From Talinum fruticosum (taxonomy: Eukaryota; Streptophyta; Magnoliopsida; Caryophyllales; Talinaceae): a DNA stretch of 64,000 nt. Where the stretch lies: assembly GCA_021018815.1 (NCBI GenBank), contig JAITYX010000025.1:5628001-5692000 (forward strand), read 5' to 3'. The position numbers were made by a program, and so were the translations under genes. A model generated the notes under the pieces. The model was not told the DNA's origin. It searched no databases and saw nothing but the letters and a program-made list of their open reading frames with translations. Shown one piece after another: positions 23,958 through 36,439 of the stretch (positions are counted from its first letter, which is position 1; each line of letters begins with the position of its first letter).

Positions 23958-24971
23958 CATTGCTATAAATTAATTGTTGCATGAATTAAGGGGAGCCCTC
24001 TCTTAGATCTAACAATTTTGTGTTGTTTGACCCCAACAAAAATCTAAGCTCAGCAGAGATGAAGAAGATGAAGAAATTCCTCAAACTCTCAACTCTAACC
24101 ATACATAATCCAGATCGGACACAAGGAGAATAAAGACATCCGACTCCACAGGTTCAATTATACCATATCCGACCTTAGTACCCAGACTGGATTGAAGATC
24201 ACTAAGAAAAGAAGCGGTCCGACTTCCTATTTAAGTCCGTCCGACTCATTGCGTATCCGGAATTCGGATATTTCGTGATCTAAAATATTTTTAGCATAAT
24301 CAAAGGGCCACTTTTGGAAAATGAATCTTCAATTCATGGATATTTATTTCATCCCAAAAATATTTTTTTGAAAAAGATATCCCAAAGGATTTTGGAAAGT
24401 ATATTTTGTGTATTTGGCCTACATTTTGTGTGCCCCTATTTTTGCTTGAAAGACAAGGGGGAGATGATACACTTTGGTGTGTATTTAGTTGGTTGGAACT
24501 ATTTCTCTATTTCTGTTTTGATGCTCTAACTCTGCAGGATCAATTAATGAAAGTAGTCGATTGAAATCGACTCACTTATTTTTGCTGAATTACTCTTTGT
24601 ATGAATCATTTTTATCATAGCATCTTACTACGTGCTTAAATGCTTATCATGTCCTGAAAATGTTTCCTTCAAATGCTTATCCGACTTCATAGCATGATAT
24701 ATATTCTAAGTTGCCTAAGTCAATTTGTGAATATGTGATGCTATTTTTATGAAATTTGACTTCACGGGTTTATGTTTACATGCTTACCAATACCTAGTTT
24801 AGGGGAGTTTGAATCATGTAGTATGTTTGTCATATGACCCAGTCAAATTACGAAAATATGTTTAGTCCATCTTTCTACATTCCGATGATTTGTTAAGGGG
24901 AGATTAGTATCTTGTTTAGGGGAGATATTTCTCTATATCTTAAACCAAATATTGAATTTGTGTCTTTTGTC

Positions 24972-24985
24972 AAAAAGGGAGAGAT
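24972..24985 (+). promoter_or_regulatory. Polypurine tract of the copia element
   Basis: AAAAAGGGAGAGAT directly abuts the 3' LTR. Similar TAGGGGAGA words occur upstream at about 24450, 24895 and 24918, as often seen in SIRE-group 3' regions. Confidence 0.8.
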
Positions 24986-26095
24986 TGTTAAGTTAGACAA
25001 CAAATGCAGTCGATCAAACATGCTTATCCAATTTGCTTATCCGACTCCATTGAGCTTTAATGTGTTTTGTACTCAAGGCAAATATTCGAGTAGCAAGATG
25101 CATTCCATAATTATCCATCATATTATTCTCCATGATCCAATTATATCCGATTTTATGCATAGATATTATTATTTCCTTACTTGGCATTATATTAAATCTT
25201 TGTTTTAAAGAAAGATTCTACACCGATTATGATCTCGTAAATCTTGGATATATTGTAGCACTTTATGGTATGATTTTATTGCATGAAATCTCACTCTTTC
25301 CATAGATTTTATTGTTCTTATTTTTGGAAAGGATACCAGTCGAGATCATGCTCTTATTCATTGCAAGTATAAGAAAAATGCAACCACGTAAATTAAGCAA
25401 TGATTGAAGGTTGCTAAGGTAGGATAAATGTTCAAAAATACATGAGCAAATCAAGAGATAATCCAAACTTGGAAAGAATCAAGATTCCGACCAGCGAGTT
25501 AGATTCGCCAAGATCAAGTTACCAAGTCGGACGAGAGAAGATCACATCTCCAATGGTAACTCCAACGGTCGATTAAATGAAGGGAAAGATATAAAGATAC
25601 AAGCCAAGACGTGGATCAAAGAAGCAAGACAATACACTTCATATCCTATCTTAGTCTCTTGTATTTGTGCTTATTCGGATTATTCTTGTAACAAAGTGTC
25701 TAAGAGTTAGATACTTTGTGAGTTGTAGCAAAGAGTCTTGGGAAAGACTTTTTGTGAGTTGTAACACTCATAGAAGTGTGAGTGGTGGACCTTGAGAGTT
25801 AGTGTACTCAAAAGGTCGGTTAGAAAGTTAAGTGAAAAACTTTTCCGACAGATCACGTAAATAAGAAAAGTAAAAGATAATCCTAGGGAGGAAAGCTTTG
25901 GTGGTCACTAACCCGGATATTTGATCCGGGCGAAGATCGTGAACTGACAAACTTGCGTTATCCCATTTACTTTTCTCGTTTGTTTGTTTTTCATATATCC
26001 GACTCTCGGCTCTTAGTTAGTCGGATGCCTCAAAATTTTAAAATACCGTGTTCATCCCTTCCTCCGGGGTATATCCGACCCTATGGGACTTTTCA
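24986..26095 (+). repeat. 3' LTR of the copia element
   Basis: 1,110 bp, clearly homologous to 20830-21916 along its whole length, ending GGGACTTTTCA before the ACAAG target duplication. Confidence 0.92.
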
Positions 26096-26357
26096 ACAAG
26101 TAGTACATGCAGCAAGAACATATCTTCTACACATGATGTAAAGGAATTTGAGAACTCTACAAACCATTTTGACAACGACAATCAAGTTCTTCAAAAGAAA
26201 GAAAGATCTAAAGAGGAATGTGACTCAAGTCCTCAATACTAATGTTCAAGGTAAGTTGCAAATCAAAGCAAAGCATGACTAATTGATCTGTTAATGAAAT
26301 TGCTCATGAAGTTGAAAAGGTGGGCAGAAAACTAGATATTTCTACCATTAAGGATTA

Positions 26358-26899
26358 CTCTCTCGTTTTAAATAATGTCATTTTAAGGTTATAAGAAAAT
26401 ATCAAGAAAATACAAAATTTATGCCAAAATTTATGTCAAAAGATCAAGTTGTCCTACAATTTAATTGGAAATGAAATAAATCAATGAAAAAAATAGAGAA
26501 ACAAAACAGTTAATAAAAATAAAATTGGTAAACTTGTCATTAACACTTTATTGAAATTGTAAGTAATGAGATATTTTAAAACGAAAAAAATTAGTTAAAG
26601 TGACGTACTCCCTCCATTTTAAAATACATGTCATTTTAACTAACTTTTTCGTTTCATAATACTTGTCACTTTACAATTCCAATGACATATTAATTACTAA
26701 TTTAATAACTTTGTCTCTAATAATTGCTTTGTTTCTCTTCTTTTTCATTGATTGTTTTTATTTCCAATAAAATATAAGGGTAACTTAGTCTTTTAATATA
26801 AAATTTGTCATGAATTTTTGTATTTTCTTGATATTTCCACATAACCTTAAAACGATATTTACTTTAAAACGGAGAGAGTATATTTTAAAATGAAGGGAG
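26358..26899. mobile_element. Stowaway-like MITE (outer copy, interrupted)
   Basis: It starts CTCTCTCGTTTTAAATAATG after TA (26356-26357) and ends TATTTTAAAATGAAGGGAG at 26899. Removing 26608-26880 restores a roughly 270-bp Stowaway with inverted ends and the usual internal segment. It is non-coding. Confidence 0.8.
26608..26878. mobile_element. Stowaway-like MITE (inner copy, inverted)
   Basis: It runs from CTCCCTCCATTTTAAAATAC to TTTAAAACGGAGAGAG, flanked by TA on both sides (26606-26607 and 26879-26880). It belongs to the same family as the surrounding copy but in opposite orientation, so the pair forms a long imperfect palindrome. Confidence 0.85.
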
Positions 26900-29835
26900 T
26901 GATAAAGATACAGAACATTATTGTAATTGTATAAAGATCTCTCCTTGCTATATTAATGGCGCCAGAGATTCCACTTGAAGGAGAGCCCTACGTTTCTTGC
27001 TGCACTCACGTTTTTATTTCTCAAGTATCTCACCCTATAAAAACCCTAACCTAAGAATAACCTAAGAAGATGGCTTACATAGAGATACCACCTCAACATT
27101 GTGAATTTGGCAACTTCGCTACGTACCATAGCCTATTTGGCCTGATCTTAGAGTAGTCTCGCTGTCGAGCGTGGTGCATGCCACACCTATCTTTCCACCG
27201 CCTATTATGACTTCTTCTATGATCTTTTCACATCATTCCATGCATGTACATCGGCTGATCTTTTCACCGCCTATTTCTGCCCTCGAATCTCGCCTCTAGC
27301 ATACGACTGTGTGTTGTGTGGTTTTACATGGCTCATGTGGTCTAGTTTATGCGGCTGCTTGATTGCGTTAGTGCTGTTTTTACAAAGTTTATTTTCTGAC
27401 TTGGTCTAGAAAAATTGTTAGGTCATTCTAAACATAATTGAGTTTGGGTTAAGAGTTTGGGCAAGTTTATGAGGCTTTAATTTTTAGAGGTTTGTTATTA
27501 GGGTTATTACCATACATATACATGCTTTTCTACACTATTTTTGTGTGACTTGGATGAGGGCAGTTGTGTATGTGCCTTTAGGCGCCAATAAGAGACCTTT
27601 GTGGGTGTCTCTCTATTATTATATATCATCCTATGTTTTATGAGTGTTATTGCTTTGTAGTGAGAGAGTTATGTGATATCCCTTTTTATTGATCTCTATG
27701 GTTGTTGAGATCAATAGTCCTAACTTTTCTCATATAATGGATTTGTTTTTCTTGTTGGTCACTATGGTTTTTATCCACATGAGTTTTCCACGTTAATTTT
27801 TGATCTTATTGTTTGTTATTTTTAACATTTAATTCACGCCGCAAATTCATTGGATAACAACGAATATAACACCCAGCCTTATGGGTTGCCTACGAGTCTC
27901 AGTACTGATCGATTACTTATATGTTGCAAACTATCAGCCTTGGTGATGGTTTGTTGCCATTGATATCGATGCCCCCTTTGTTTGGCAATGCCAATCCCTC
28001 CCCTCCATTCATTTCCAAGTGCTAATATTACACTATATGTGCTGCAAACCTGAACGCTGTGGAGGACGTTTTATCATGAAAAACCCAATTTGTAGCTATT
28101 TGTCAATTTCACATGGATTATTAGAGCTAAAATGTACACCACCTGAATCGTTTATTGTTAATGTGCAAGAGGATATAACTCTCAATATTTGTTGTGGCTA
28201 GGGCTTATAATATAGTTAAATCTTGTTTTCAGATGCTAGTATTGATGTTCATGGCCTAGCCCATATGCATGTCAAATACGGAAATGTTTGCATGATGGAT
28301 TTCAAAGTACTAGTATCACCCATTCCATGCAACAGAAGTAAAAATTGTTCAATTTGAGTAAGCCAAGGAATTAATCTACAGAGGATTATTCGATAGAAAT
28401 TAAAATGATGGCCGGTTATTTAAAAACAAGTGATGAGAGACTCAAAAATAAGGCAATGAGACATTGGGACATATAAGATGGGGAAAAAGCACACACAAAA
28501 GTTTGAAACTGTCTGTCCCTTTCCTAAACTTTAAAGAAAAGGAACAGAGGGAAAAAAGCCTATGGCAGATGCATTTGACCTTATTCACAACGAGTAATGC
28601 ATTACACGCAGAGAAATGAGTGATGAAAGATGAAGAGAAACTAAAGCGTGGAGGAATGGAGAGAGAGAAAGTGTGTTTGTGTGTGTGTGGGAGTGTGTGT
28701 TTGAACATGCGTGTGTGTATGTGAGAGAAGAGAGAGAGAGAAGGAGAGAGGTGATTTTGGGGGTCAGTTACGGAAAAAATGAAGGGGAATGGACTCCAGT
28801 GCATCGAAGCTCACTTTCTATGATGGTTGCCATGCATTTTCATTTGCTTTACATATCTGCGCCAGCCTTTCCATTGCTTTTGTTGCTCCACCTTTTTAAC
28901 CGTTGAATCTCACAACGTGTATATCATTTCATGTTGTTTGATTCAAATATAGATTGGGTTAAAGTTTAAATCATACATATTTTGAAATTGACAATATTTC
29001 AATTTAGTTCGAATTTAAGTAAGTTGATTTTTAGTGATGATCGACTTTCAGTCAAATTAATTTTTGCTCGATGATATTTCATTGTAACAAGAAAAAATAT
29101 TGTAGAAAAGTTCAAGTTGAGTTTAATTTGTTCACGTCAAATTCAAGTTTCAGATTCACTTTTCAAGTGAACCTATTCGATTATCAGGTCAAGTATGAAT
29201 GCATTCAACCTTCAATTCTAATTTTGTTTCGATATTAGTTTTGCTACTTTCACACAATTTGTTCTTCAATAATGTTCTGTTAAATAAAGTTAAGATATTA
29301 TTGTTTCATAAAAGATAGATTTTCAACGGCACAAGTTTTACTCAATTACAAAAAGAAATTCTAAAACTTTATTTAAAAGAACAAGTATCATATCAGTTAA
29401 ATCAATAATTTAATATGTACTTGTTCTTTTATTAATTATTTTAATAAGTTTCATCTTCTATTTTATTTAGTATGGTTTGGACTTGAGTCAACTAAAAAAG
29501 ATATACAACCTTGGCAAGAACAATGTTCAACAAGAACGAAAAGATCAACTTTATATTTTTATTTAATCGTCGTACTTATTTGAGTTCGGGTGATATTTCA
29601 CCCCTAATCGCATTGTGTTAGTCGTCGGATCAAGAGGGATCTTTCCTGGGTCCTAAGGCGCCTAAACTCTTAGAAGGGAGCGGGGTCTTATTGCTGTAGG
29701 ATCCCTGTTCATGATCATTGAAGTTCCTATTTTTTATTAGTTACATACGACGGTATGATATTCTTTGTCCTCGAGCTAATTGAATTGTATATTGCTCTGT
29801 TGTGAAAGTCCAAGTGCCACCTAATGTTAGATATA
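26900..29835. other. Unassigned DNA, no gene recognised
   Basis: CTATAAAAACCCTAACC near 27037 resembles a TATA box with telo-box-like sequence, but it is followed only by very short frames (28-32 codons) without known similarity. Frames at 28019-28201, 28442-28804 and 28673-28906 are low complexity. No transposon ends were identified. Confidence 0.45.
28660..28765. repeat. Mixed GA/GT microsatellite
   Basis: Imperfect GAGAGAGAGA, GTGTGTGTGT and GAGAGAGAGAG runs in a purine-rich plus strand. Confidence 0.85.
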
Positions 29836-29847
29836 TTTATTAATAAG

Positions 29848-30224
29848 TTTTGAATTAAAATAAATAGTACTTTGAAAGTATTTGACGTTTATATACTAAA
29901 TTATAAAATTGATCGATCATATACCATAATTTGGGAGTTTTTTTTTTAAACCACCACCGATTTAGAGGGTGACAATTCCATTTTTTTATGACATGTCAAG
30001 CTCGGAAAGGGTAATTACTTGTGCTATCTCTTACTAAATCAGTTATACTTCCCCTAATTGACCTTTTTCGTTTTGACACGTTATAAAACATAGTTACCGC
30101 CCCCTACTTGGTGATGATTTAGAAAAAACACCCTTAAAGTACGGTACATGATAAATCAACTTTGTAATTTGACATATAAACGTTCAATACCCTCAAAATA
30201 CGGTTTATTTTAATCCAAAAACCC
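29848..30224. mobile_element. MITE with about 120-bp terminal inverted repeats (MULE-like)
   Basis: The left arm (about 29848-29970; TTGAATTAAAATAAATAG..., GACGTTTATATAC, GATCGATCATATACC) is the imperfect reverse complement of the right arm (about 30105-30224). The core is non-coding. Long inverted repeats suggest a MULE derivative. A shared TTAATAA at both edges may be part of the target duplication, but the exact ends are unsure. Confidence 0.6.
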
Positions 30225-31498
30225 TTTAATAATCTATGTGTTTTTGTGTTACTTGTCTGGCAAAACTATAGAAATATAACAGAAAAACACCGAAATTATA
30301 TTGCATTTACACTAATATTTATCCGAATTACTAATTTAGATACTCTAGTCAGCTCTAAATCTAAATGTCCAACATCCATAGCCGAATGTTCGAATATCCA
30401 GTAATCTAAACAAGCTTGTTGATTTTTGTATCTTCTTTTAATTTTTTTATTTCAACATCCAAACTCATGTATCCGAATATTAGCATTAGTCCGAATTGTC
30501 AAAATTACTTTTTTATTTTTTAATAAATTCCGTATGAAATTATCTGAATTTTTCTAGGCCGGCATTTGCTCAAACAATGGATAATAATTTGAACCCGAAC
30601 TTGAAACCTGAAACCTGAAACCAAACCCAATTCTCAATAATGGACATGTCTTAATGTTTTAATGTAAAATTAAAGACAAAATTTTTTAAACCAGATTCCT
30701 TTTTTTTTTCTTAAGTAGGGCAAATTTGAATAGTTAGCTTAATTAAATAAACTAAAAAGTTATAGTAATTATCAGTATATTACAACCATGACAACTATCG
30801 TAGTTTTCTTCAATCATAACCGTACATATAAATTAAATCAATCACAATCATTCATATTTTTTTACTTTTGTCAAGTTAAGAAAATGAATTTTAACAATGA
30901 AATAATTTTTAAAAATTTTAATTAAGATAATTAATTGTAGTGTTTTTGGTATTATTTAATTACTCTCTTTCTAAAAAGTGGAATACAGAAATTGAACTTC
31001 TATTTTTTAAGAATTATAAATATTTTTGTAATTGATAAAAATATAATTTTATTTTTTAATATAAAAATAATGTATGGTCAAAATTTAGATATGACATATG
31101 TGTAGCTGAAACTCTTCTAATTAAGTATGGCATGCATCCATAAATAAATCTTAGTGCTTGATATTGTATTCAACCTCCAAGCATAGGCTTAAAATCCACG
31201 AGAAATTATGTTTGCATAAAAGCTTGCTTGATATTGTATACAACCTTCATCTAGAATAGCAAGCATATACACCATTTATACAAAGACCATGTTTGACAAA
31301 GTTAGTTATTTAAATTCATGATAGTTGTTTATGTAGCGAATGATTTAAAATAGTGGATAGTTATTTAATCTTAGTTATTAGTGGATAACTGTTTAACTAA
31401 TTGGTTAAAAAATTGTGTTCAATTCAATTAGCTATTGAGCTAGTTGATGAATACAAAATAACAAAAAAGGACAAGAGTGTTACATTTTTGTCCTCATC

Positions 31499-31500
<2 letters not shown>
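30225..31500. other. AT-rich DNA, no gene recognised
   Basis: No domains or transposon ends are clear. Around 31287-31440 (CCATGTTTGACAAAGTTAG, then repeated TTAGTTATTAGTGGATA words) the sequence resembles the end of the MITE at 20263-20781. Confidence 0.4.

Positions 31501-31569
<69 letters not shown>
31501..31569. repeat. (TTA)n microsatellite
   Basis: About 23 uninterrupted TTA units. Confidence 0.95.
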
Positions 31570-31571
<2 letters not shown>

Positions 31572-32652
31572 TTAAGGTGGTAAATTTTTGCAGCTTTACC
31601 AATTTATTGAAACATGTATGTATAAATAACAATAATGGAATGAACTAAGAAGAGACCATAAGTGTATGTAAATAACTAAATAAATCAAATTAAGCCCAGG
31701 GGCTTATGAGAATATCTAGAAGAGTGAAATAAGTAGTTTGTTTGTGGCAAAAGCAATTCAAGACTATTAGCGTGAGCGATATATATGACAAGAAAAAGTG
31801 GAATGCAAATATTAACAATTGTAACATTTGCAAATGCTAAACGACAATGTTTATCTCAAACGTTGATTTACCAAATTATAAAAAGAAGTTGGAGTATGTA
31901 GTATTTTAACTTGGTTATTAAAACACGAAACATTATCCAAAATATTGCTGTCAAATAGAGTCAAAGTGTGACAAGTTTAGATGGGAAGTTTCATCAATTG
32001 AAATTTTATATAGGAGTAATTGATTTGTATATGAGTAAACGTTGACACTTTTTAACAAGCTTATTACAAATAAAAATTTAAATTGATGACTTTAGATTTT
32101 AAAATAGTTTTACTCTTTAACAATTTAAATACAGAGTAGGAAGAGCTATATACTTAAACTTGTTAGCATTATTATTTTCTAACTTTTCCTTTGAATTCCT
32201 CTTGAAAATCAAAGCAAGGAATGACGTAGTTAAACCTTGTTTTCTTTAACTTATTTTTCAGAATAAGTTCAAATAAATTTAGTTTAAAATAGAGAAGATT
32301 AGCAAATAAGAAGGGGAGAGATTGGGAAAAAAAGAAACGAAAGGAATAGGGCTCGTTTTGGTGGGAAGAAATGTAACTTTGGCCGAAGATAGAGAGCTAA
32401 ATAGCTTATTTGCTTCTATCTATTATTTCGTCTGATTTTTCCCAAGAAAAATTATAACCATTGATTGTGTATATACTAACGTGTCAAGAAGGTAAGAAAA
32501 GAACTACATATGTATAATTTAAACGTAAAGAAATCGATTTTAAAAAACTCCTGTAACAATGCCTGTTTATTTCACTTTAGAATGCGTTTATAACTCCTAA
32601 CTACTAATAATCACTTTTCATAATTGTTACTAGTGGTAAACATTGGTAATAA
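31570..32652. other. AT-rich DNA, no gene recognised
   Basis: No open frame with recognisable similarity and no clear repeat ends. Confidence 0.45.
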
Positions 32653-32663
32653 CTAATTGTAAC

Positions 32664-33050
32664 AAAAAATTTGCTTACCGGTCCATCCAAATTTAGGTAA
32701 TTATTCATATAACCCGATAATTTTGGATTAATACTTCTAGGTCTATTAAAATTTGGGTAATATTTTTTGAACAAATTCCTGAAGAAAAGTGTGAATTTTA
32801 AGTAAAAAGATGACGCGACATCATAAAATGACAAACTTACTTTTTAAGTTGATTTCCCACGTGATGAAAGTTAAGGGTAAATTATTCATTATATGGTGTG
32901 TCACCACCTTTTGCTTGAAATTCATAGTTTTTAGATAGAATTGGTTAAAAAAAATACCCAAACTTTAATAGACATAGAAATATTTTATCCAAAATCAATG
33001 GGTCACATAAATAATTAATCAAATTTAAATGGACCGATAAGCAAATATTT
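32664..33050. mobile_element. MULE-type MITE with 11-bp target duplication
   Basis: The left arm (about 32664-32775; ATTTGCTTACCGGTCC, TTTTGGATTAATAC, GTCTATTAAAATTTGGG) and the right arm (about 32945-33050) are imperfect inverted repeats of more than 100 bp. The direct repeat CTAATTGTAAC flanks the element at 32653-32663 and 33051-33061. Long inverted repeats plus a 9-11-bp duplication are the signature of Mutator-like elements. The frame on the minus strand across it is incidental. Confidence 0.82.
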
Positions 33051-33061
33051 CTAATTGTAAC

Positions 33062-33547
33062 CTTTTGTAAACATCGGTAATCACTAATTACTAATCGTAA
33101 TGGCTAATAACAACTAATATCTGGCAGCCAATCATTAATATCTACAACAAAAATTTCGAGAAAACAGCAAGAAACAAACATGGAATAATATTAATAAAAA
33201 TCGACAAAATTGGGAAAAGCCTAGAAAGGGAAGGGTTGGAGGGAACATCTGAGGTTTGAAGTTTTGGAAATGCCTAATTTTAGAATGGAGGCGGGAGAAG
33301 ACACAAAACACAAGCACAGTGCATGACGGAATCCACGCCAATTGACCGAGTCTCAGAAAAATGGTCAAGTGAAGTCCCAAGTAGTCATTCATTTATTTAC
33401 TTTACTCTGCACCCGAGATACAGTGGAACAATGTCAAACAAAGCAGTGAAAGCTGACAATATATCTTTCCCTTTTTGAACACACTTCTTCTAATCCCAAT
33501 ATTTTTCTAATTGAAAGTTATGCTGTTTCTAGTCTATACCATTCGAC
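33062..33547. other. No gene recognised
   Basis: A minus-strand frame of 85 codons (33135-33392) lacks any known motif. Nothing else can be supported. Confidence 0.4.
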
Positions 33548-34068
33548 CTGTTCGAATTAGCGTTTATAAAAGTGTTTATAACAGTTAACCGCTAATAACC
33601 GCTCATAAATGCTCATAACCGCTCATAAACGCTAATAACTGTTCATAACCGCTAATAAACCCTATAACAACTCATAACACCTCATAACAACTCATAACAG
33701 ACTAGTTATAACCGCTATAACAACTAATAAACTCATATTATTATTATTATTATTGTGATGATTATTATTTATGATGATGATAATAATAATAATAATAATA
33801 ATAACAATAACATAATTATATTATTATTATTATTATTAAGAAAAATATTATTACTATTATTAGTAATAATAATAATAATAATAATAATTATAATTATATT
33901 ATTATTATTATTATTATTATCATTATTAAGAAAAAAATTATTATTATTATTACTAATGTCATAACTATAATAATTATTGTTATTATCATTATCGTCGTTG
34001 TAACTTCTTACTATAATGGTACTCATCGACATCGTTATCTTAGTCTTTATTGTTATTACTATAATACA

Positions 34069-34113
<45 letters not shown>

Positions 34114-34426
34114 GATATTATTATCATTATTATTATTAATGTATTATTATTATTATCATTTTATTGTTATTATTATTATTATTATTATTGTCATTATTAT
34201 TAAAAAGTTAATTATTATATTATTATTACCATTATAGCTTATAATCGCTCATAACCGCTATAACAGACTTATAACCGCTATACAACCCATAACAGCTTAT
34301 AACAACTAATTATAACGACTCATAATAGCTCAGTAATGACTCATAGCAGACTCATAACGACTCATAGCAGCTCATAACAACTCATAAACGCTATAACCGC
34401 TAGTTTTAACAAATTGAAACGAACAG
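33548..34426. repeat. CTCATAACCGC-repeat element with a 500-bp TTA-rich core
   Basis: Degenerate 9-11-bp units (CGCTCATAAC, CGCTAATAAC, AACTCATAAC) form both arms, at about 33585-33735 and 34238-34410. Between them lies an array of TTA/ATA triplets (33736-34237) that changes strand sense several times. Short inverted ends CTGTTCG (33548-33554) and CGAACAG (34420-34426) bracket the unit, suggesting a MITE-like, possibly hAT-derived element expanded by microsatellite growth. Poly-Ile/Asn/Leu frames here are not genes. Confidence 0.6.
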
Positions 34427-35549
34427 AGCCTCGCTTGTTTCTAGTCTACACCACTCACATTTTCAAATTTTTTAACTTTTAAAAAATGATTTTAAAAGAA
34501 AATTTAATTTTACATTAACACACTACAAAACACTATGACCTACTCTTTTTGTCCATTTAGTAGATTTCTAGAAGATTTATGATAAAAAAAAAAACCGATT
34601 TCTAAAAGATTTACTACTATCAATACTCTTTTGAATTTGTTTGATAAAAAAAATAGTCTTTTGAAATTGGAGTTTGTAGTACTTATTAGTGTCATATTCC
34701 TGCTTTGTATAACGGGCTTGTTAAATATTTGTTTAAGAATTTTACATCAGTTATAAATGTTTAATCGTTTTGGCAATTATAATTTATCTTGTAAAATTGA
34801 TTAATCCAATTAATATTGGTCTTATTCCTGATTCATTTCAGTATGACCTTTTGAACTAAACAGTTCCTTAATGAAATGATTTTTATAAAAATAATTTTTT
34901 TAACTTATTAGGGTCATACTCCTTCCTATGCAAGAGCGTTAAATAATTTTAAAAATTAAGTTGTCATACTTTTATCTAAATAATAAAAAGATAGCAACCT
35001 TTTTTTTAATTCTTATACATAACTTATCTTAACAACCTATTTATCGTCTTATTTTAATACTATTTTTATTTTATTTAGTTACATTCTATAATTTTATCAA
35101 ATAATAAGTTTTAGAAATTTCAATAGTTAATTTGTTTAGTAGCATTAATCTTTCATTAATTTCTGCACCAAAAAAATCTTTCCATAATTTAAATTATAAT
35201 TTAATTTATAAAATAGTTGACGGTTCTTGAATTTTTCATTTAACAATATACTAATAATTTTTTAATGTTGAAACTCATAATGGTTCCTTTTTTACTGTAA
35301 ATTATTATTTTTTAATTTAGATATTTTTAACACAAATTTCTATCACTAATGATTGACAAGTCACATGACTACAATAATTATTAATTATTTTTTAATGTTC
35401 AATTCCTATTAATTTTTTTTGTTGTTTCTACATTTAAATTATTTCTTTATTAAATGTTTATACTTTTTATAAGTAATATTCTATAACTAATTTAATAGTA
35501 TATAACTTTTATTATACTTTAGAGAGAGAAAGAATAGGAAACTTTGCTA
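34427..35549. other. AT-rich DNA, no gene recognised
   Basis: No supported coding or repeat feature. CACTACAAAACACTATG near 34523 resembles a CACTA terminus but lacks subterminal repeats. Confidence 0.4.
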
Positions 35550-35870
35550 ATGGCAAACAAACCTAAAAATCCAGCAAAAAACACCATCTACTCTTATTCT
35601 TGAGCAAAATCAACATGCGGGAAGTGTTACTGAGGCCATTAGGGAGAAGATCTCGGTGGATACAGTTGAAGTTGTTACTCCTAATATTGAGCTATGGAGT
35701 GGAGCAGTACTTGTGGAGGACAATCTGCAGCAATATGAAAATGTGTTTTGAGCAAGTTCTTTTAGTTGAATTGTCGCGCTTAGAAGAAGACAGTCTAATT
35801 CATAAGCTATCGAGGTTGAGAGAGCTCATTTAGAGGAGGAATCTGAGAATTGTTCTACTCCTAAATTAGG
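35550..35870 (+). pseudogene. Short unidentified coding-like fragment
   Basis: One plus-strand frame reads ILEQNQHAGSVTEAIREK and SVDTVEVVTPNIELWSG in protein-like fashion before a stop near 35750; another open frame overlaps it (35600-35833). It could be a fragment of a retroelement ORF1 or of a captured gene. I do not recognise it, and it directly precedes a CACTA 5' end. Confidence 0.3.
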
Positions 35871-35929
35871 TATGCAACTGAATTTTCATTACAGATAAAA
35901 CTCGCATTTATTTAGAGGAGTAAATTGGA

Positions 35930-36357
35930 TTTTCACCAAATCCGACGCTAATCAAGTTTTAGCGTCAAATAAAAATCTAATGCCAAACACGTCGACGCTA
36001 AATTATTTAGCGTCGGATTCAAGCATCGGATTCCATCCGACTCTAAATGGCGTCGGACCACAATAAGACGCTATTAGCGTCTCTTTTCTCGGTTTAGCGT
36101 CGAATGATTCCAATGCTAACAGCGTCGGATCGCCATCCGACAGACAAATTTCTTTGATAATTTTGTACCTAAATTTGCTTTTCAGCGTCGAATAAGACAA
36201 AATTGCATTAGATTTTTTTTTACTCAAATAACATTGGATTTTGATATGAAGTTAAAATCTAATGCTAAATTTTTACTCATTTTCCAATAATTTTTGCTAT
36301 TTCGATGATACCTGGACGAGCAACTAAAAATTCAATCGAGGGGTTCCATTTTTGAAT

Positions 36358-36439
<82 letters not shown>

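Larger units (their letters stand above)
20830..26095 (+). mobile_element. Complete non-autonomous Ty1/copia (SIRE-like) retrotransposon
   Basis: Two LTRs (20830-21916 and 24986-26095) run from TGTTAAG to TTTTCA. They flank an internal region of only 3,069 bp. A 5-bp target duplication, ACAAG, is present at 20825-20829 and 26096-26100. The primer site TTGGTATCGAGC follows LTR1, and the polypurine tract AAAAAGGGAGAGAT precedes LTR2. Only gag is present, with many stops; protease, integrase and reverse transcriptase are absent, and the spacing leaves no room for them. Movement would have required proteins from a relative. The LTRs differ by substitutions and a roughly 22-bp indel (extra in LTR2 near 25070), so the insertion is not very recent. 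Confidence 0.93.

Noticed and set aside
27030..27150. CTATAAAAACCCTAACC with a following ATG as a small host gene
   Set aside because: The frames are only about 30 codons, without similarity or splice evidence.
28442..28906. Opposing frames of 120 and 77 codons
   Set aside because: They arise from GA/GT repeats and lack known similarity.
33755..34237. Poly-Ile, poly-Asn and poly-Leu open frames
   Set aside because: Direct translation of TTA/AAT microsatellite.
34518..34545. CACTACAAAACACTATG as a CACTA terminus
   Set aside because: No subterminal repeats or leader follow; probably chance.
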